A DNA stretch of 43,547 nt from an uncultured Paraprevotella sp. (GTDB lineage: Bacteria > Bacteroidota > Bacteroidia > Bacteroidales > Bacteroidaceae). The notes under the pieces are model-generated. The model saw nothing but the letters and a program-made list of their open reading frames with translations, was not told where the DNA came from and searched no databases. Below are positions 25,348-33,598 of this stretch, in pieces. The stretch lies in contig CAMWUI010000023.1 of the NCBI GenBank assembly GCA_947177395.1, forward strand, positions 1 through 43,547. Reading direction: 5' to 3'. Position 1 is the first letter of the stretch, and each line of letters starts with the position of its first letter. The translations under genes were made by a program, and so were the position numbers.

Positions 25348-25836
25348 ATGAGACATAATAAAAAATTTAATCATTTGGGTCGTACTGCATCCCACAGAAA
25401 TGCAATGTTGGCTAACATGGCCATCTCTCTGATCATGCACAAAAGAATCACTACGACTCTTCCGAAAGCCAAGGCTTTGAAAAAGTATGTAGAGCCTTTG
25501 ATAACGAAATCAAAGAATGATACGACAAACTCCCGCCGTGTTGTTTTCAGCTATTTGCAGGACAAACATGCGATTACCGAATTGTTCAAGGAGATTTCCG
25601 TGAAGGTGGCTGATCGTCCCGGAGGTTACACCCGTATCATCAAAACGGGTTTCCGTGCCAATGACAATGCTCCTATGTGCTTTATCGAGCTGGTGGATTA
25701 CGATGAGAATATGGCTAAGACTTCTGTGAAGAAGGCTACGCGTACCCGTCGTTCCAAAAAATCTGCAACACCTGCTGCAGAAGTAGCTCCGGCAGCGGAG
25801 AATGTTGAGACAACATCTGCTGAGACTGTAGAATAA
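25348..25836 (+). CDS. rplQ: 50S ribosomal protein bL17 with C-terminal extension
   Basis: This 162-residue 50S protein lies near the tunnel exit. It begins [20 protein letters not shown], continues [21 protein letters not shown] and keeps the core [27 protein letters not shown]. The last 40 or so residues are a Thr/Ala/Glu-rich tail ([20 protein letters not shown]) absent from E. coli, normal for Bacteroidales. It is the last gene of the translation operon and is followed by a strong terminator. Confidence 0.97.
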   Translation: MRHNKKFNHLGRTASHRNAMLANMAISLIMHKRITTTLPKAKALKKYVEPLITKSKNDTTNSRRVVFSYLQDKHAITELFKEISVKVADRPGGYTRIIKTGFRANDNAPMCFIELVDYDENMAKTSVKKATRTRRSKKSATPAAEVAPAAENVETTSAETVE

Positions 25837-25856
25837 TTCTAATTTGCATAACGATG

Positions 25857-25891
25857 GCCGTGTCCGGAAACAATCCGGACACGGCTTTTTT
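25857..25891 (+). terminator. Intrinsic terminator of the translation operon
   Basis: A perfect 12-bp stem (GCCGTGTCCGGA 25857-25868 with TCCGGACACGGC 25874-25885), a 5-nt loop and six Ts lie 20 bp after rplQ. It is the clearest terminator in the window. Confidence 0.95.
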
Positions 25892-25929
25892 ATGACCATG
25901 TGTTTCTTTTGTACTTTTATTGTAAGAAT

Positions 25930-25960
25930 CTTGCAATGCAATTAAATATATGTATCTTTG
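25930..25960 (+). promoter_or_regulatory. Promoter of the glycine-zipper lipoprotein gene
   Basis: CTTG (25930-25933), a 19-bp spacer and TATCTTTG (25953-25960) match the Bacteroides consensus. Transcription would begin near 25966, only a few bases from the ATG at 25968, so the message would be leaderless or nearly so. Confidence 0.6.
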
Positions 25961-25967
25961 CGATAAG

Positions 25968-26687
25968 ATGAGAGATTGCAAAAAGGTCATATTGTATATG
26001 GTTGCCGGCAGTCTGTTACTGACGTCTTGCGGTTCGGCGCAGCAGTTGCAGGGGGTGTCTGCCGGGACCACCATCGGGACGGTACTCGGATCGAGTATCG
26101 GAGGAATTATGGGTGGTTTCCGTGGGCATGATGTCGGTACACTGGTGGGTGCCGTAGCCGGTGGAGCGGTGGGAGCGGCCATTACCGCTCCTCGTGAGCG
26201 ACGGAAGTCGGTAGAGCCAGATGCCATAGTGACGGAAAGAACAGCAAAGAAACATACTAAAAAATCATCCGTTTCTTCCCGCTCGGTTATGATTGAAGCG
26301 GAAGATTCTTCGGGAGTGGCGCTTACTGCTCCTGTTGCTGAATCGCCTCTGGTGTTGCGGAACCTGCGTTATATCGATGACGGGCGCAACCAGATTCTGA
26401 ACCGTAAAGAAAGCAGTAAACTGATATTTGAATTGGTGAATTCCACCCATATCCCGGTTACGGGAGTCGTCCCCTACGTATCGGAAGCGAACGGGAATGA
26501 GCAAGTGTACATCTCTCCCCCGGTGCGTATCGAACGTATAGAGCCGGGGGAGGTAATACGTTATACGGTGGAAATCAAAGGAGGCAACCGCTTGAAAGCC
26601 GGTACGGCTGTTTTCCGTATAGCAGTGTCATGTGACGACGGTCCTTTTGTTACGGTCCGCGAGTTCACTTTGCCTACGGATAAATAG
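25968..26687 (+). CDS. Lipoprotein with glycine-zipper segment
   Basis: The start is set at the ATG for MRDCKKVILYMVAGSLLLTSC. An in-frame ATG six codons upstream would overlap the promoter. The lipobox LLTSC places the lipidated Cys at residue 21. Residues about 31-72 (GTTIGTVLGSSIGGIMGGF, then GTLVGAVAGGAVGAAIT) form a glycine zipper that can insert in or associate with membranes. The second half (LRNLRYIDDGRNQILNRKE, then FRIAVSCDDGPFV) looks like an Ig-like beta domain. It is probably an envelope lipoprotein. Its 3' end converges on the AraC-type gene 18 bp away with no clear terminator between. Confidence 0.8.
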   Translation: MRDCKKVILYMVAGSLLLTSCGSAQQLQGVSAGTTIGTVLGSSIGGIMGGFRGHDVGTLVGAVAGGAVGAAITAPRERRKSVEPDAIVTERTAKKHTKKSSVSSRSVMIEAEDSSGVALTAPVAESPLVLRNLRYIDDGRNQILNRKESSKLIFELVNSTHIPVTGVVPYVSEANGNEQVYISPPVRIERIEPGEVIRYTVEIKGGNRLKAGTAVFRIAVSCDDGPFVTVREFTLPTDK

Positions 26688-26705
26688 AAAACCGTATCGG
26701 AAAAC

Positions 26706-27581
26706 CTAATCCGCCAACAGCCATTGTTTCCGGTATGCTTTCGGGGAGAGTCCTGTATATTGTTTGAAGTACTTGCCGAAAAAAGACAGACTGGGGAAGT
26801 TGAGTGCCAATGCAATTTCTTTAATACTCAATTCCGGTTGTTCCAGCATGTGCTTGGCATTTAATATGACGGTTTGTATAATCCACTGTGAGGCTGTATT
26901 CCCGGATTTCTCTTTGATGATGGACGAGAAATAGCGTGGAGAAAGGCATTGTTCGTTGGCGTAAAAAACAACCTCCCGCTCCTTGCGGTAATGTTTGGAC
27001 ACGGAAAGTATGAATCTCCGGAAAATCTTGTCCTTTTTGTCTTGCCGTAGCGGTTCGACGGGTTGGTTGGCACAATATATCATGATGATTTCACCGCAGA
27101 GCGCCTGTGCCAGATGGCTGATGAGTTCTTTCAGCAACCGCGCCTGTGAAGCAGGAAAGTCCTTTTCCGTCCGTAGTTCTTCACGTTGCCTAATCACTTT
27201 TATAAGCTGTTCGATACGTTCTTGTTGCCGGAGGGTGAGCGACACGCAGGGATGCTCCCGGATGAACAGTCTGCTGCGTGTGTCTATCAGACTGTTGAGG
27301 ACCGGGGCGATGAAATCCAATTCCACCTGATACATGAGTCCTTTCAGATTGTCGCTTCGTCGGCGTATCTGTACCAGTGTGGAGGGGACATAAATATACA
27401 AGTCTCCTTTTTTGATATGATATTCCTGATCGTCCAGCGTGACCTCTGCTTCTCCCTCTTTACACAGGAAGAAACCGCAACGGTCCATCAGGGCAATGTG
27501 GTTATCGTTTTTCTGCAGGGCGGAATTGAATTCCGGTGTTGTGATGCGTCCGTAAGGCAGAGTGAATGACATATCTCCCAT
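26706..27581 (-). CDS. AraC-family transcriptional regulator
   Basis: This 291-residue regulator has an N-terminal cupin-like sensor domain (VTLDDQEYHIKKGDLYIYVPST near residues 46-67) and a C-terminal double helix-turn-helix at about 190-288. The second motif is recognisable as LSIKEIALALNFPSLSFFGKYFKQYTGLSPKAYRK, seen in pieces. A second possible start is three codons in, where GGGAGAT precedes ATG. It is divergent from the RND efflux operon, whose promoter lies in the 159-bp spacer, so it probably controls that operon in response to a small ligand. The ligand is unknown. Confidence 0.92.
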   Translation of the reverse strand: MGDMSFTLPYGRITTPEFNSALQKNDNHIALMDRCGFFLCKEGEAEVTLDDQEYHIKKGDLYIYVPSTLVQIRRRSDNLKGLMYQVELDFIAPVLNSLIDTRSRLFIREHPCVSLTLRQQERIEQLIKVIRQREELRTEKDFPASQARLLKELISHLAQALCGEIIMIYCANQPVEPLRQDKKDKIFRRFILSVSKHYRKEREVVFYANEQCLSPRYFSSIIKEKSGNTASQWIIQTVILNAKHMLEQPELSIKEIALALNFPSLSFFGKYFKQYTGLSPKAYRKQWLLAD

Positions 27582-27681
27582 TTTTTTGCAAAATAACGCA
27601 TAAAGAATAAAAAAATGCCTTTTTTTAGTATTCTTTAAAGAGAAAAACTACAAATAGAACACTTCGTGCTTGAAATAGACC

Positions 27682-27712
27682 TTTGCAGGATAAGACTAAC
27701 ATCGTATTTTTG
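27682..27712 (+). promoter_or_regulatory. Promoter of the RND efflux operon
   Basis: TTTG (27682-27685), a 19-bp spacer and TATTTTTG (27705-27712) match the Bacteroides consensus exactly and lie 28 bp upstream of the adaptor gene. The spacer to the divergent AraC gene is the likely place for its operator. Confidence 0.8.
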
Positions 27713-27740
27713 CACGTCAAACAGAATGTAACGGTTTATT

Positions 27741-28811
27741 ATGAGAAAAGAAATAGGCTATATATTGGCCGGACTGACAATGATGTGCTCTTCGTGTACG
27801 AGGAGCGAGAAACAAACGGATCCCGTGCGGATGCAAGTTGTGAAGATAGACACGGTGGTGGCATGCGGACAGGATTTCGTATGGCAATATCCGGGGCGGG
27901 TGAAAGCCGCCCAGGATGCCAGACTGGCTTTCCGTGTCAGCGGAACAGTCGCCCGTGTACATGTGGACGAAGGCGATTATGTACGCAAGGGGCAGTTGCT
28001 GGCAGAACTGGATGCTACGGATTACCGGGTGCAACTGGATGCTACGGAAGCCGAATACCAAAGTGTGAAGTCTGAGGCCGACCGTGTGGAGGCTCTTTAT
28101 AAAGAGAACGGAATCACGGCTGTGGCATACGATAAGGCACGTTATGGAATGAAACAGATTACTGCCAAGCGGGAGCATCACCGGAATCAGTTGGCCTATA
28201 CTAAACTGTATGCTCCGTTCAACGGATATGTGCAACAGCGTCTTTTTGAAGGCGGCGAGACCGTGGCGGCCGGTATGCCGGTGGTCTCGTTGCTTTGTAC
28301 GGAACATCCGGAGGTGGAGATAAGCATCCCGGCCTCCGCCTATATCCGGCGAGATCAGTTCAGCACTTACGACTGTGTGTTTGACGTGTATCCGGAGCAG
28401 GTCTATTCTCTGGAACTTATCAATGTCATGCCTCGCGCCAATGCCAACCAGCTCTATACCGTACGGTTCCGTCTGGCGGACACAAAGGCGGATATGCCGA
28501 CCCCGGGTATGGCTACATGGGTGACGATACGCGGCGGGGGAAATGCCGACGGGCACATGTGGGTGCCGGGTACGGCTGTGGCGGAAGAGAAAGGTGGCAG
28601 CTATATATTCCTTTATGAGCCGAAGAGCGGAGCGGTGCGGAAAACACCTGTCACGGTAGAACGTTTGCAGACAGACGGACGGGCTGTCGTATCGGGAGAG
28701 CTGGCATCCGGCATGCTGGTCGTCACGTCCGGTGTGCACCGCCTGGCAGACGGAGACAAGGTGACGGTGTTGCAACCTAAATCAGAAACAAACGTAGGAG
28801 GACTGCTATGA
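27741..28811 (+). CDS. RND efflux adaptor (membrane fusion) lipoprotein
   Basis: This 356-residue HlyD-type periplasmic adaptor links the pump to the outer membrane channel. The N-terminus MRKEIGYILAGLTMMCSSC is a lipoprotein-type signal (Cys16 or Cys19). The split biotinyl-lipoyl domain reads GRVKAAQDARLAFRVSGTVARVHVDEGDYVRKGQLLAELD in pieces near 53-92 and again LYAPFNGYVQQRLFEGGETV near 155-175, with a short helical hairpin between and beta-barrel and membrane-proximal domains after. It overlaps the pump gene by four bases (ATGA), so they are coupled. The substrate is unknown. Confidence 0.95.
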   Translation: MRKEIGYILAGLTMMCSSCTRSEKQTDPVRMQVVKIDTVVACGQDFVWQYPGRVKAAQDARLAFRVSGTVARVHVDEGDYVRKGQLLAELDATDYRVQLDATEAEYQSVKSEADRVEALYKENGITAVAYDKARYGMKQITAKREHHRNQLAYTKLYAPFNGYVQQRLFEGGETVAAGMPVVSLLCTEHPEVEISIPASAYIRRDQFSTYDCVFDVYPEQVYSLELINVMPRANANQLYTVRFRLADTKADMPTPGMATWVTIRGGGNADGHMWVPGTAVAEEKGGSYIFLYEPKSGAVRKTPVTVERLQTDGRAVVSGELASGMLVVTSGVHRLADGDKVTVLQPKSETNVGGLL

Positions 28812-31800
28812 TAGACTGGGGAGAATGGGCGTTCCGTAACCGGAAATTAGTGTTATTCCTTGTAGCGATACTTCTTTTGGGCGGTGCTTTCTCGGCATAC
28901 AACATGAGCAAGCTGGAAGATCCGGAAATCAAGGTGAAGCTGGCAATGGTCGTGACGGTCTATCCCGGTGCCTCGGCCCATCAGGTAGAACTTGAGGTGA
29001 CCGATGTACTGGAAAAGAACATCCGCAAGATGGGGGAAGTGTCCAATGTGGAAAGTTATTCCTACAATGACCTTTCCCTGATTCAGGTGGAACTGAAAAG
29101 CACAATCCCGAATGAAGAAGTAGAGCAATGCTGGGACATGTTGCGCCGCAGGGTCGCTGATGCGCAGGCATCATTGCCCGCGGGGGCGAACCCTTCGCAG
29201 GTGAAGGAAGACTTCAGCAAGGTGTATGGCATGTTTTATGCCCTTACGGGTGACGGGCTCTCGCTGCGCGAACTTTCCGATTATGCCGAACTGGTAAAGC
29301 GCGAGATGGACGAAGTGGAAGGTGTTGCCCGTGTGGACATCTATGGAAAGAACGACGAGTGTATAAACATATCCCTGTATCAGGATAAGATGGCCGGGCT
29401 GGGGGTGAAGCCGGCGGAAGTGCTCGCCACGCTCAGCGGACAGAACAAAACCGTGTACGGAGGTTATTACAACAGCGGCGACGAGCGTATACGTGTGACG
29501 GTGAGTGACAAGTTCCGCACGGTGGAAGATATAGGCAGGATGCTTGTGCAGGGGCATGAAGACGACCAGCTGCGCCTGTCCGATATCGCGCATATCGAGA
29601 AAGCGGAAGAGACTCCCGTGCACAACTCGCTGGCTTATGACGGGCAGCACGCGCTGGGCATTGTCATGTCTGCTTCCACAGATGCGGATGTCATTAAGGT
29701 GGGGCAGAGGGTAGAGGAGAAACTCCGGCAGATTCAGGAAGAACGCTTGCCCGCCGGGACAGAGTTTCATAAAGTGTTTTATCAGCCGGAACGTGTGTCG
29801 ACGGCTCTGAACACGTTCCTCATCAATCTGATAGAGTCCGTGCTTATTGTCGTGGTGATTCTGATGATAACGATGGGCTTCAAGAGCGGGATGATTATCG
29901 GAGTGAGTCTGGTGGTCATTGTGTTCGGTTCCTTCCTGTTGCTGGGAGTGGCCGACGGGACAATGCAACGTGTGTCGCTGGGCGCCTTTATTCTGGCGAT
30001 GGGCATGCTGGTGGACAATGCCATTGTCATCGTGGACGGAATACAGGTTGACATGCGCCGCGGGCGTCCGCGACAGGAAGCCTTGACGGCTATCGGCCGG
30101 CGTACGGCCATGCCGTTGCTGGGTGCTACGCTGATAGCCATCGTATCCTTTCTTCCCATCTTCCTATCGCCGGATACGGCAGGCGTTTATGTGCGCGACC
30201 TCTTTATCGTGCTGGCTGTCTCGCTGCTGCTCAGTTGGGTGCTGGCGCTTACTCATGTACCCCTTATGGCCGACCGTCTGCTGCATCCGGTTCTGGATAA
30301 GGAGACTGCGGACGGCAGGGCCGTCTATAACGGCCGTTTCTACACGATGCTGGAACGCCTGCTTACTGTCGGCCTGAGACATCGCTGGGCGTTCACGGCC
30401 GGTATGGCGGGGCTTCTGGTGCTGGCCGGTTTCGGATACCGTTTCATGAAGCAGGGCTTCTTTCCGGACATGGTATATGACCAGCTTTATATGGAATATA
30501 AGTTGCCGGAGGGGACGAACTATACGCGTGTACAGCGGGATTTGAAGGAGATAGAGGCGTATCTGAAGAGCCGTCCCGAGGTCACGCATGTGACAACGTC
30601 CACCGGCGGGGCGCCCTGCCGCTACAATCTGGTGCGCAGCATTCCCAATCCGTCGTTGTCTTACGGAGAATTGATCATCGATTTCAAGTCGCCGGAGGCG
30701 TTGGTCGAGAACATGGACGACATACAGGCACACTTGTCCGAGGTTTATCCGGATGCATACGTCAAGTTGAAACGCTACAATCTGATGTTCAAGAAATACC
30801 CCATCGAGGCAGTCTTCACGGGACCGGATCCCGCTGTACTGCATGCTTTGACAGACAGTGCGCGCGCCATCATGGAGCGGAGCGATGCCGTTTGTCTGGT
30901 CACGTCCGACTGGGATCCGCAGGTACCAGTGCTGACGGTGGATTACGACCAGAGCATAGCCCGTAGCATCGGTTTGAGCCGTACCGATGTCAGCATGTCC
31001 CTGCTCACGGCCACAGGGGGAGTGCCGGTCGGAACCTTCTATGAAGGAATCCACCGCAATACCCTGTATCTGAAAACCGTGGATGAGGCCGGCCGGCCGA
31101 TAGACAATCTGGAAAGCGTGCAAGTGTTCTCCACCCTTCCCTCCCTCAACGGGCTGATGGACGAAGGAATGCTGCTGAAGCTGAAGACCGGAACGCTTTC
31201 CCGGGAAGACGTAATGGAAGCAGTGATGGGTACCACGCCGCTGGAACAAGTCAGCCGCCACATCGATGTCCGTTGGGAAGATCCCGTCGTGCCCCGTTAT
31301 AACGGCCAGCGTGCCCAGCGTGCCCAGTGCTCCCCTGTGCCGGGCATGGAAACGGAAAAGGCCCGGCAGTCCATTGCCGAGGAAATAGAGCAGATTCCCC
31401 TGCCTGCCGGATATGGCTTCACATGGGAAGGAGAGCGGAAAGCCAGCACCCAGTCTATGAAATACCTGTTCAAGAATCTGCCGCTGGCTGTCATCATCAT
31501 GATAACAGTCCTTATCATGCTGTTCAAAGACTACCGGAAACCGGCTATTATATTCTGCTGCATTCCGATGTTGCTCGTGGGAGTGGTGCTCACGATGTTG
31601 CTAACAGGCAAGTCTTTCGGATTTGTGGCCATCGTGGGAGCATTGGGACTCATAGGTATGATTGTGAAGAACGGCATTGTGCTGATGGATGAGATCGACT
31701 TGCAGCTTTCTCAGGGGCTTGAACCCGTGAAAGCACTGATAAGCAGTTCGAAGAGCCGTCTGCGTCCGGTGATGATGGCTTCCCTCACGACGATTCTCGG

Positions 31801-31942
31801 TATGATACCTCTGTTGCCCGATGCCATGTTCGGGTCGTTGGCGGCTACCATTATGGGCGGTCTCTTGTTCGGTACGATTGTCACGCTGATATTCGTACCT
31901 ATATTATATGCACTCTTTTTCCATGTTAAAATTACAGACTGA
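28808..31942 (+). CDS. RND-family efflux pump permease
   Basis: This 1044-residue proton-driven inner membrane pump shows the usual RND plan: one N-terminal helix, a large periplasmic loop, six helices, a second loop and five final helices. The proton-relay helix reads GMLVDNAIVIVDG with D403; the second position of the AcrB pair is Asn here, as in many RND pumps. Conserved segments include YPGASAHQVELEVTDVLE and GLIGMIVKNGIVLMDEID. A CGTGCCCAG direct duplication (31310-31327) encodes RAQRAQ. It overlaps both neighbours by a few bases and probably exports drugs, bile acids or other amphiphiles, which cannot be told from sequence. Confidence 0.95.
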   Translation: MIDWGEWAFRNRKLVLFLVAILLLGGAFSAYNMSKLEDPEIKVKLAMVVTVYPGASAHQVELEVTDVLEKNIRKMGEVSNVESYSYNDLSLIQVELKSTIPNEEVEQCWDMLRRRVADAQASLPAGANPSQVKEDFSKVYGMFYALTGDGLSLRELSDYAELVKREMDEVEGVARVDIYGKNDECINISLYQDKMAGLGVKPAEVLATLSGQNKTVYGGYYNSGDERIRVTVSDKFRTVEDIGRMLVQGHEDDQLRLSDIAHIEKAEETPVHNSLAYDGQHALGIVMSASTDADVIKVGQRVEEKLRQIQEERLPAGTEFHKVFYQPERVSTALNTFLINLIESVLIVVVILMITMGFKSGMIIGVSLVVIVFGSFLLLGVADGTMQRVSLGAFILAMGMLVDNAIVIVDGIQVDMRRGRPRQEALTAIGRRTAMPLLGATLIAIVSFLPIFLSPDTAGVYVRDLFIVLAVSLLLSWVLALTHVPLMADRLLHPVLDKETADGRAVYNGRFYTMLERLLTVGLRHRWAFTAGMAGLLVLAGFGYRFMKQGFFPDMVYDQLYMEYKLPEGTNYTRVQRDLKEIEAYLKSRPEVTHVTTSTGGAPCRYNLVRSIPNPSLSYGELIIDFKSPEALVENMDDIQAHLSEVYPDAYVKLKRYNLMFKKYPIEAVFTGPDPAVLHALTDSARAIMERSDAVCLVTSDWDPQVPVLTVDYDQSIARSIGLSRTDVSMSLLTATGGVPVGTFYEGIHRNTLYLKTVDEAGRPIDNLESVQVFSTLPSLNGLMDEGMLLKLKTGTLSREDVMEAVMGTTPLEQVSRHIDVRWEDPVVPRYNGQRAQRAQCSPVPGMETEKARQSIAEEIEQIPLPAGYGFTWEGERKASTQSMKYLFKNLPLAVIIMITVLIMLFKDYRKPAIIFCCIPMLLVGVVLTMLLTGKSFGFVAIVGALGLIGMIVKNGIVLMDEIDLQLSQGLEPVKALISSSKSRLRPVMMASLTTILGMIPLLPDAMFGSLAATIMGGLLFGTIVTLIFVPILYALFFHVKITD

Positions 31943-33306
31943 TGAAACCTCTGATACTGATTGTTGCGTTTGCATTTCCATTCCTCGCCCCACGGGCACA
32001 GGAACTGACGATGGAACAGTGCCGCTCTTCGGCCCTGCAATATAACAAGAAGCGTATGGCCGCGGCCCGCGGGACGGAAGCGGCACGCTATAGCCTCGAC
32101 GGTACGCGTGCGCTGTTCTTTCCTGACGTGCGTCTGACGGGAAGTGCCGCCTATAGCACGATCGACGGTGCCCTGAACATTCCCGGCGGTTTGCTGCCCG
32201 TGTTGCAGCCGTCTCCTGCCGGACAGATGATACCTACCGGTGCGTCGGCTTATTTTCCCGGTCTGGGATTGGAGTATGAGGCCGGCCCCATGTTTATGGC
32301 CGGTGTGCAACTGAAACAGCCTATATATACCGGTGGCAAGATTCGTGCCGGATACGGCCTTGCCAAGTGCCAGCTGGAGGCGGCGCGCCTGCAGGAAAAA
32401 CTGACGGAGACGGAAGTTATCGTGGCAGCCGACCGTGCCTATGCGCAGGTGGTGAAGGCACAGGAAATGACGCGCGTGGCACAGGCATACAAGGATTTGC
32501 TGGAGGAACTTCTGCGCAATGTGCAGAGTGCCGTGAAGCATGGCCTGAAGTTGTCCAATGATGAACTGAAGGTGCGCGTAAAGCTCAATGAAGGAGAGTT
32601 GGCTCTGCGCAAGGCGGAGAATGCTCGCCGGCTGGCGGTGATGAATCTCTGCCATGTGATGGGGCGTTCCTTGGATGAGTCGCTCACGGTGTCGTCGGTT
32701 CTTCCGGAGGTGGAGGCCATATTGCATGACGGCGGAGCGACGCTGAGCGCCCGTCCGGAATATGCCTTGCTGGAAAGGCAGACCGAGGCAGCGGCTTTGC
32801 AGGTGAAACTCAACCGTGCCGACCTGTTGCCGCAGGTAGGGGTGGTCGGAGCCTACAACTATATGAACGGACTGGAAGTGAACAACGAAAAACTGTTCGA
32901 TGGCGGAAGTTTCTCCGCCTTGTTGTCCGTGTCCATCCCTCTTTACCATTTCGGAGAGCGCACCAATAAGGTAAAAGCCGCCCGGGCGAAACTCGAACAG
33001 GCCAAGGCGGAGCAGGCGCACCTGAACGAGCAGATGCAACTGGAGCTCAGCCGGGCTTGCAACAATCTGGATGAGGCCCGTCTGGAGTGTGAATTGTCAG
33101 TGCGTTCCCTGGAACAGGCGGAGGAAAACCGTGTGCTGAGTGAAAAGAGCTACCGGGCCGGAATGGAGACTTTGTCCGACGTGCTGGAAGCACAGACTCT
33201 GTGGCAACAGGCTTATGAGAACAAAGTGGATGCTTATTTCCGTCTGTATCTGGCCGGGGTGGATTACAGGAAAGCCGCCGGTCGGTTGCTGGAGCACGGA
33301 GAGTAG
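31942..33306 (+). CDS. TolC-like outer membrane efflux channel
   Basis: This 454-residue member of the outer membrane efflux protein family has an N-terminal signal MKPLILIVAFAFPFLAPRAQ, followed by ELTMEQCRSSALQYNKKR, the usual start of the first repeat. Two OEP repeats of about 200 residues follow, each with long helices and beta segments (QLKQPIYTGGKIRAGYGLAK, then SVSIPLYHFGERTNKVKAA). As a trimer it would form the outer membrane exit of the pump. It shares one base with the pump stop. A 23-bp-period repeat array starts at its stop codon. Confidence 0.95.
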   Translation: MKPLILIVAFAFPFLAPRAQELTMEQCRSSALQYNKKRMAAARGTEAARYSLDGTRALFFPDVRLTGSAAYSTIDGALNIPGGLLPVLQPSPAGQMIPTGASAYFPGLGLEYEAGPMFMAGVQLKQPIYTGGKIRAGYGLAKCQLEAARLQEKLTETEVIVAADRAYAQVVKAQEMTRVAQAYKDLLEELLRNVQSAVKHGLKLSNDELKVRVKLNEGELALRKAENARRLAVMNLCHVMGRSLDESLTVSSVLPEVEAILHDGGATLSARPEYALLERQTEAAALQVKLNRADLLPQVGVVGAYNYMNGLEVNNEKLFDGGSFSALLSVSIPLYHFGERTNKVKAARAKLEQAKAEQAHLNEQMQLELSRACNNLDEARLECELSVRSLEQAEENRVLSEKSYRAGMETLSDVLEAQTLWQQAYENKVDAYFRLYLAGVDYRKAAGRLLEHGE

Positions 33307-33307
33307 G

Positions 33308-33527
33308 TTGTTGCGACAGTTATGACAAGGTTGTGTCAACAGTCATGATAAGATTGTATCAATAGTCATCATACGACTGTCGCATCAGCTATCATACAAC
33401 CGTCGCATCAGTCATCATACGACTGTCGCAACAGCTATCATACGACCGTCGCATCAGTTATTCACTTGCTGCGCCGATGGCGGTTCAGGAATGCTTATGT
33501 ATGCGGCCGTATGACTGTTCCGACAGT
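33308..33527. repeat. 23-bp-period tandem repeat array after the RND operon
   Basis: Units beginning CAG or TAG start at 33317, 33340, 33363, 33386, 33409 and 33432, each exactly 23 bp apart. A seventh, decayed start is at 33455, and a further degenerate unit at 33501-33523 (GTATGACTGT) and CAG at 33524 keep the same phase. The best units read CAGTCATCATACGACTGTCG plus CAT. The first bases after the stop (TTGCGACAGT) are the reverse complement of ACTGTCGCAA inside unit 5. It fills the stretch before the shared terminator, and no gene is visible there. Confidence 0.9.
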
Positions 33528-33546
33528 TGTTTCCCGGTTTTTATAA

Positions 33547-33586
33547 AAAGAGCGGACAGGATTTGGAAATGCCCTGTCCGCTCTTT
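33547..33586. terminator. Bidirectional terminator between the RND operon and metY
   Basis: A perfect 14-bp stem (AAAGAGCGGACAGG 33547-33560 with CCTGTCCGCTCTTT 33573-33586) with a 12-nt loop can serve both strands. It lies 13 bp from the metY stop on the minus strand, where an A-run on the plus strand gives a U-run in the metY message. Confidence 0.9.
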
Positions 33587-33598
33587 ATAGTTCCTTTT

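Noticed and set aside
25950..25967. Upstream ATG for the glycine-zipper lipoprotein
   Set aside because: It overlaps the -7 box and would put acidic and Cys residues before the lipoprotein signal; the ATG at 25968 gives a standard signal.
30001..30030. Asn in place of the second Asp in the RND proton-relay helix as a sign of inactivity
   Set aside because: The VDN form is common among functional RND pumps known to me, and the first Asp (D403) is kept.
27717..33039. Long open frames on the minus strand across the RND operon (up to about 440 codons)
   Set aside because: They mirror GC-rich codons of well-supported pump genes, their products are His/Arg/Gln-rich with no family resemblance, and no promoter supports them.
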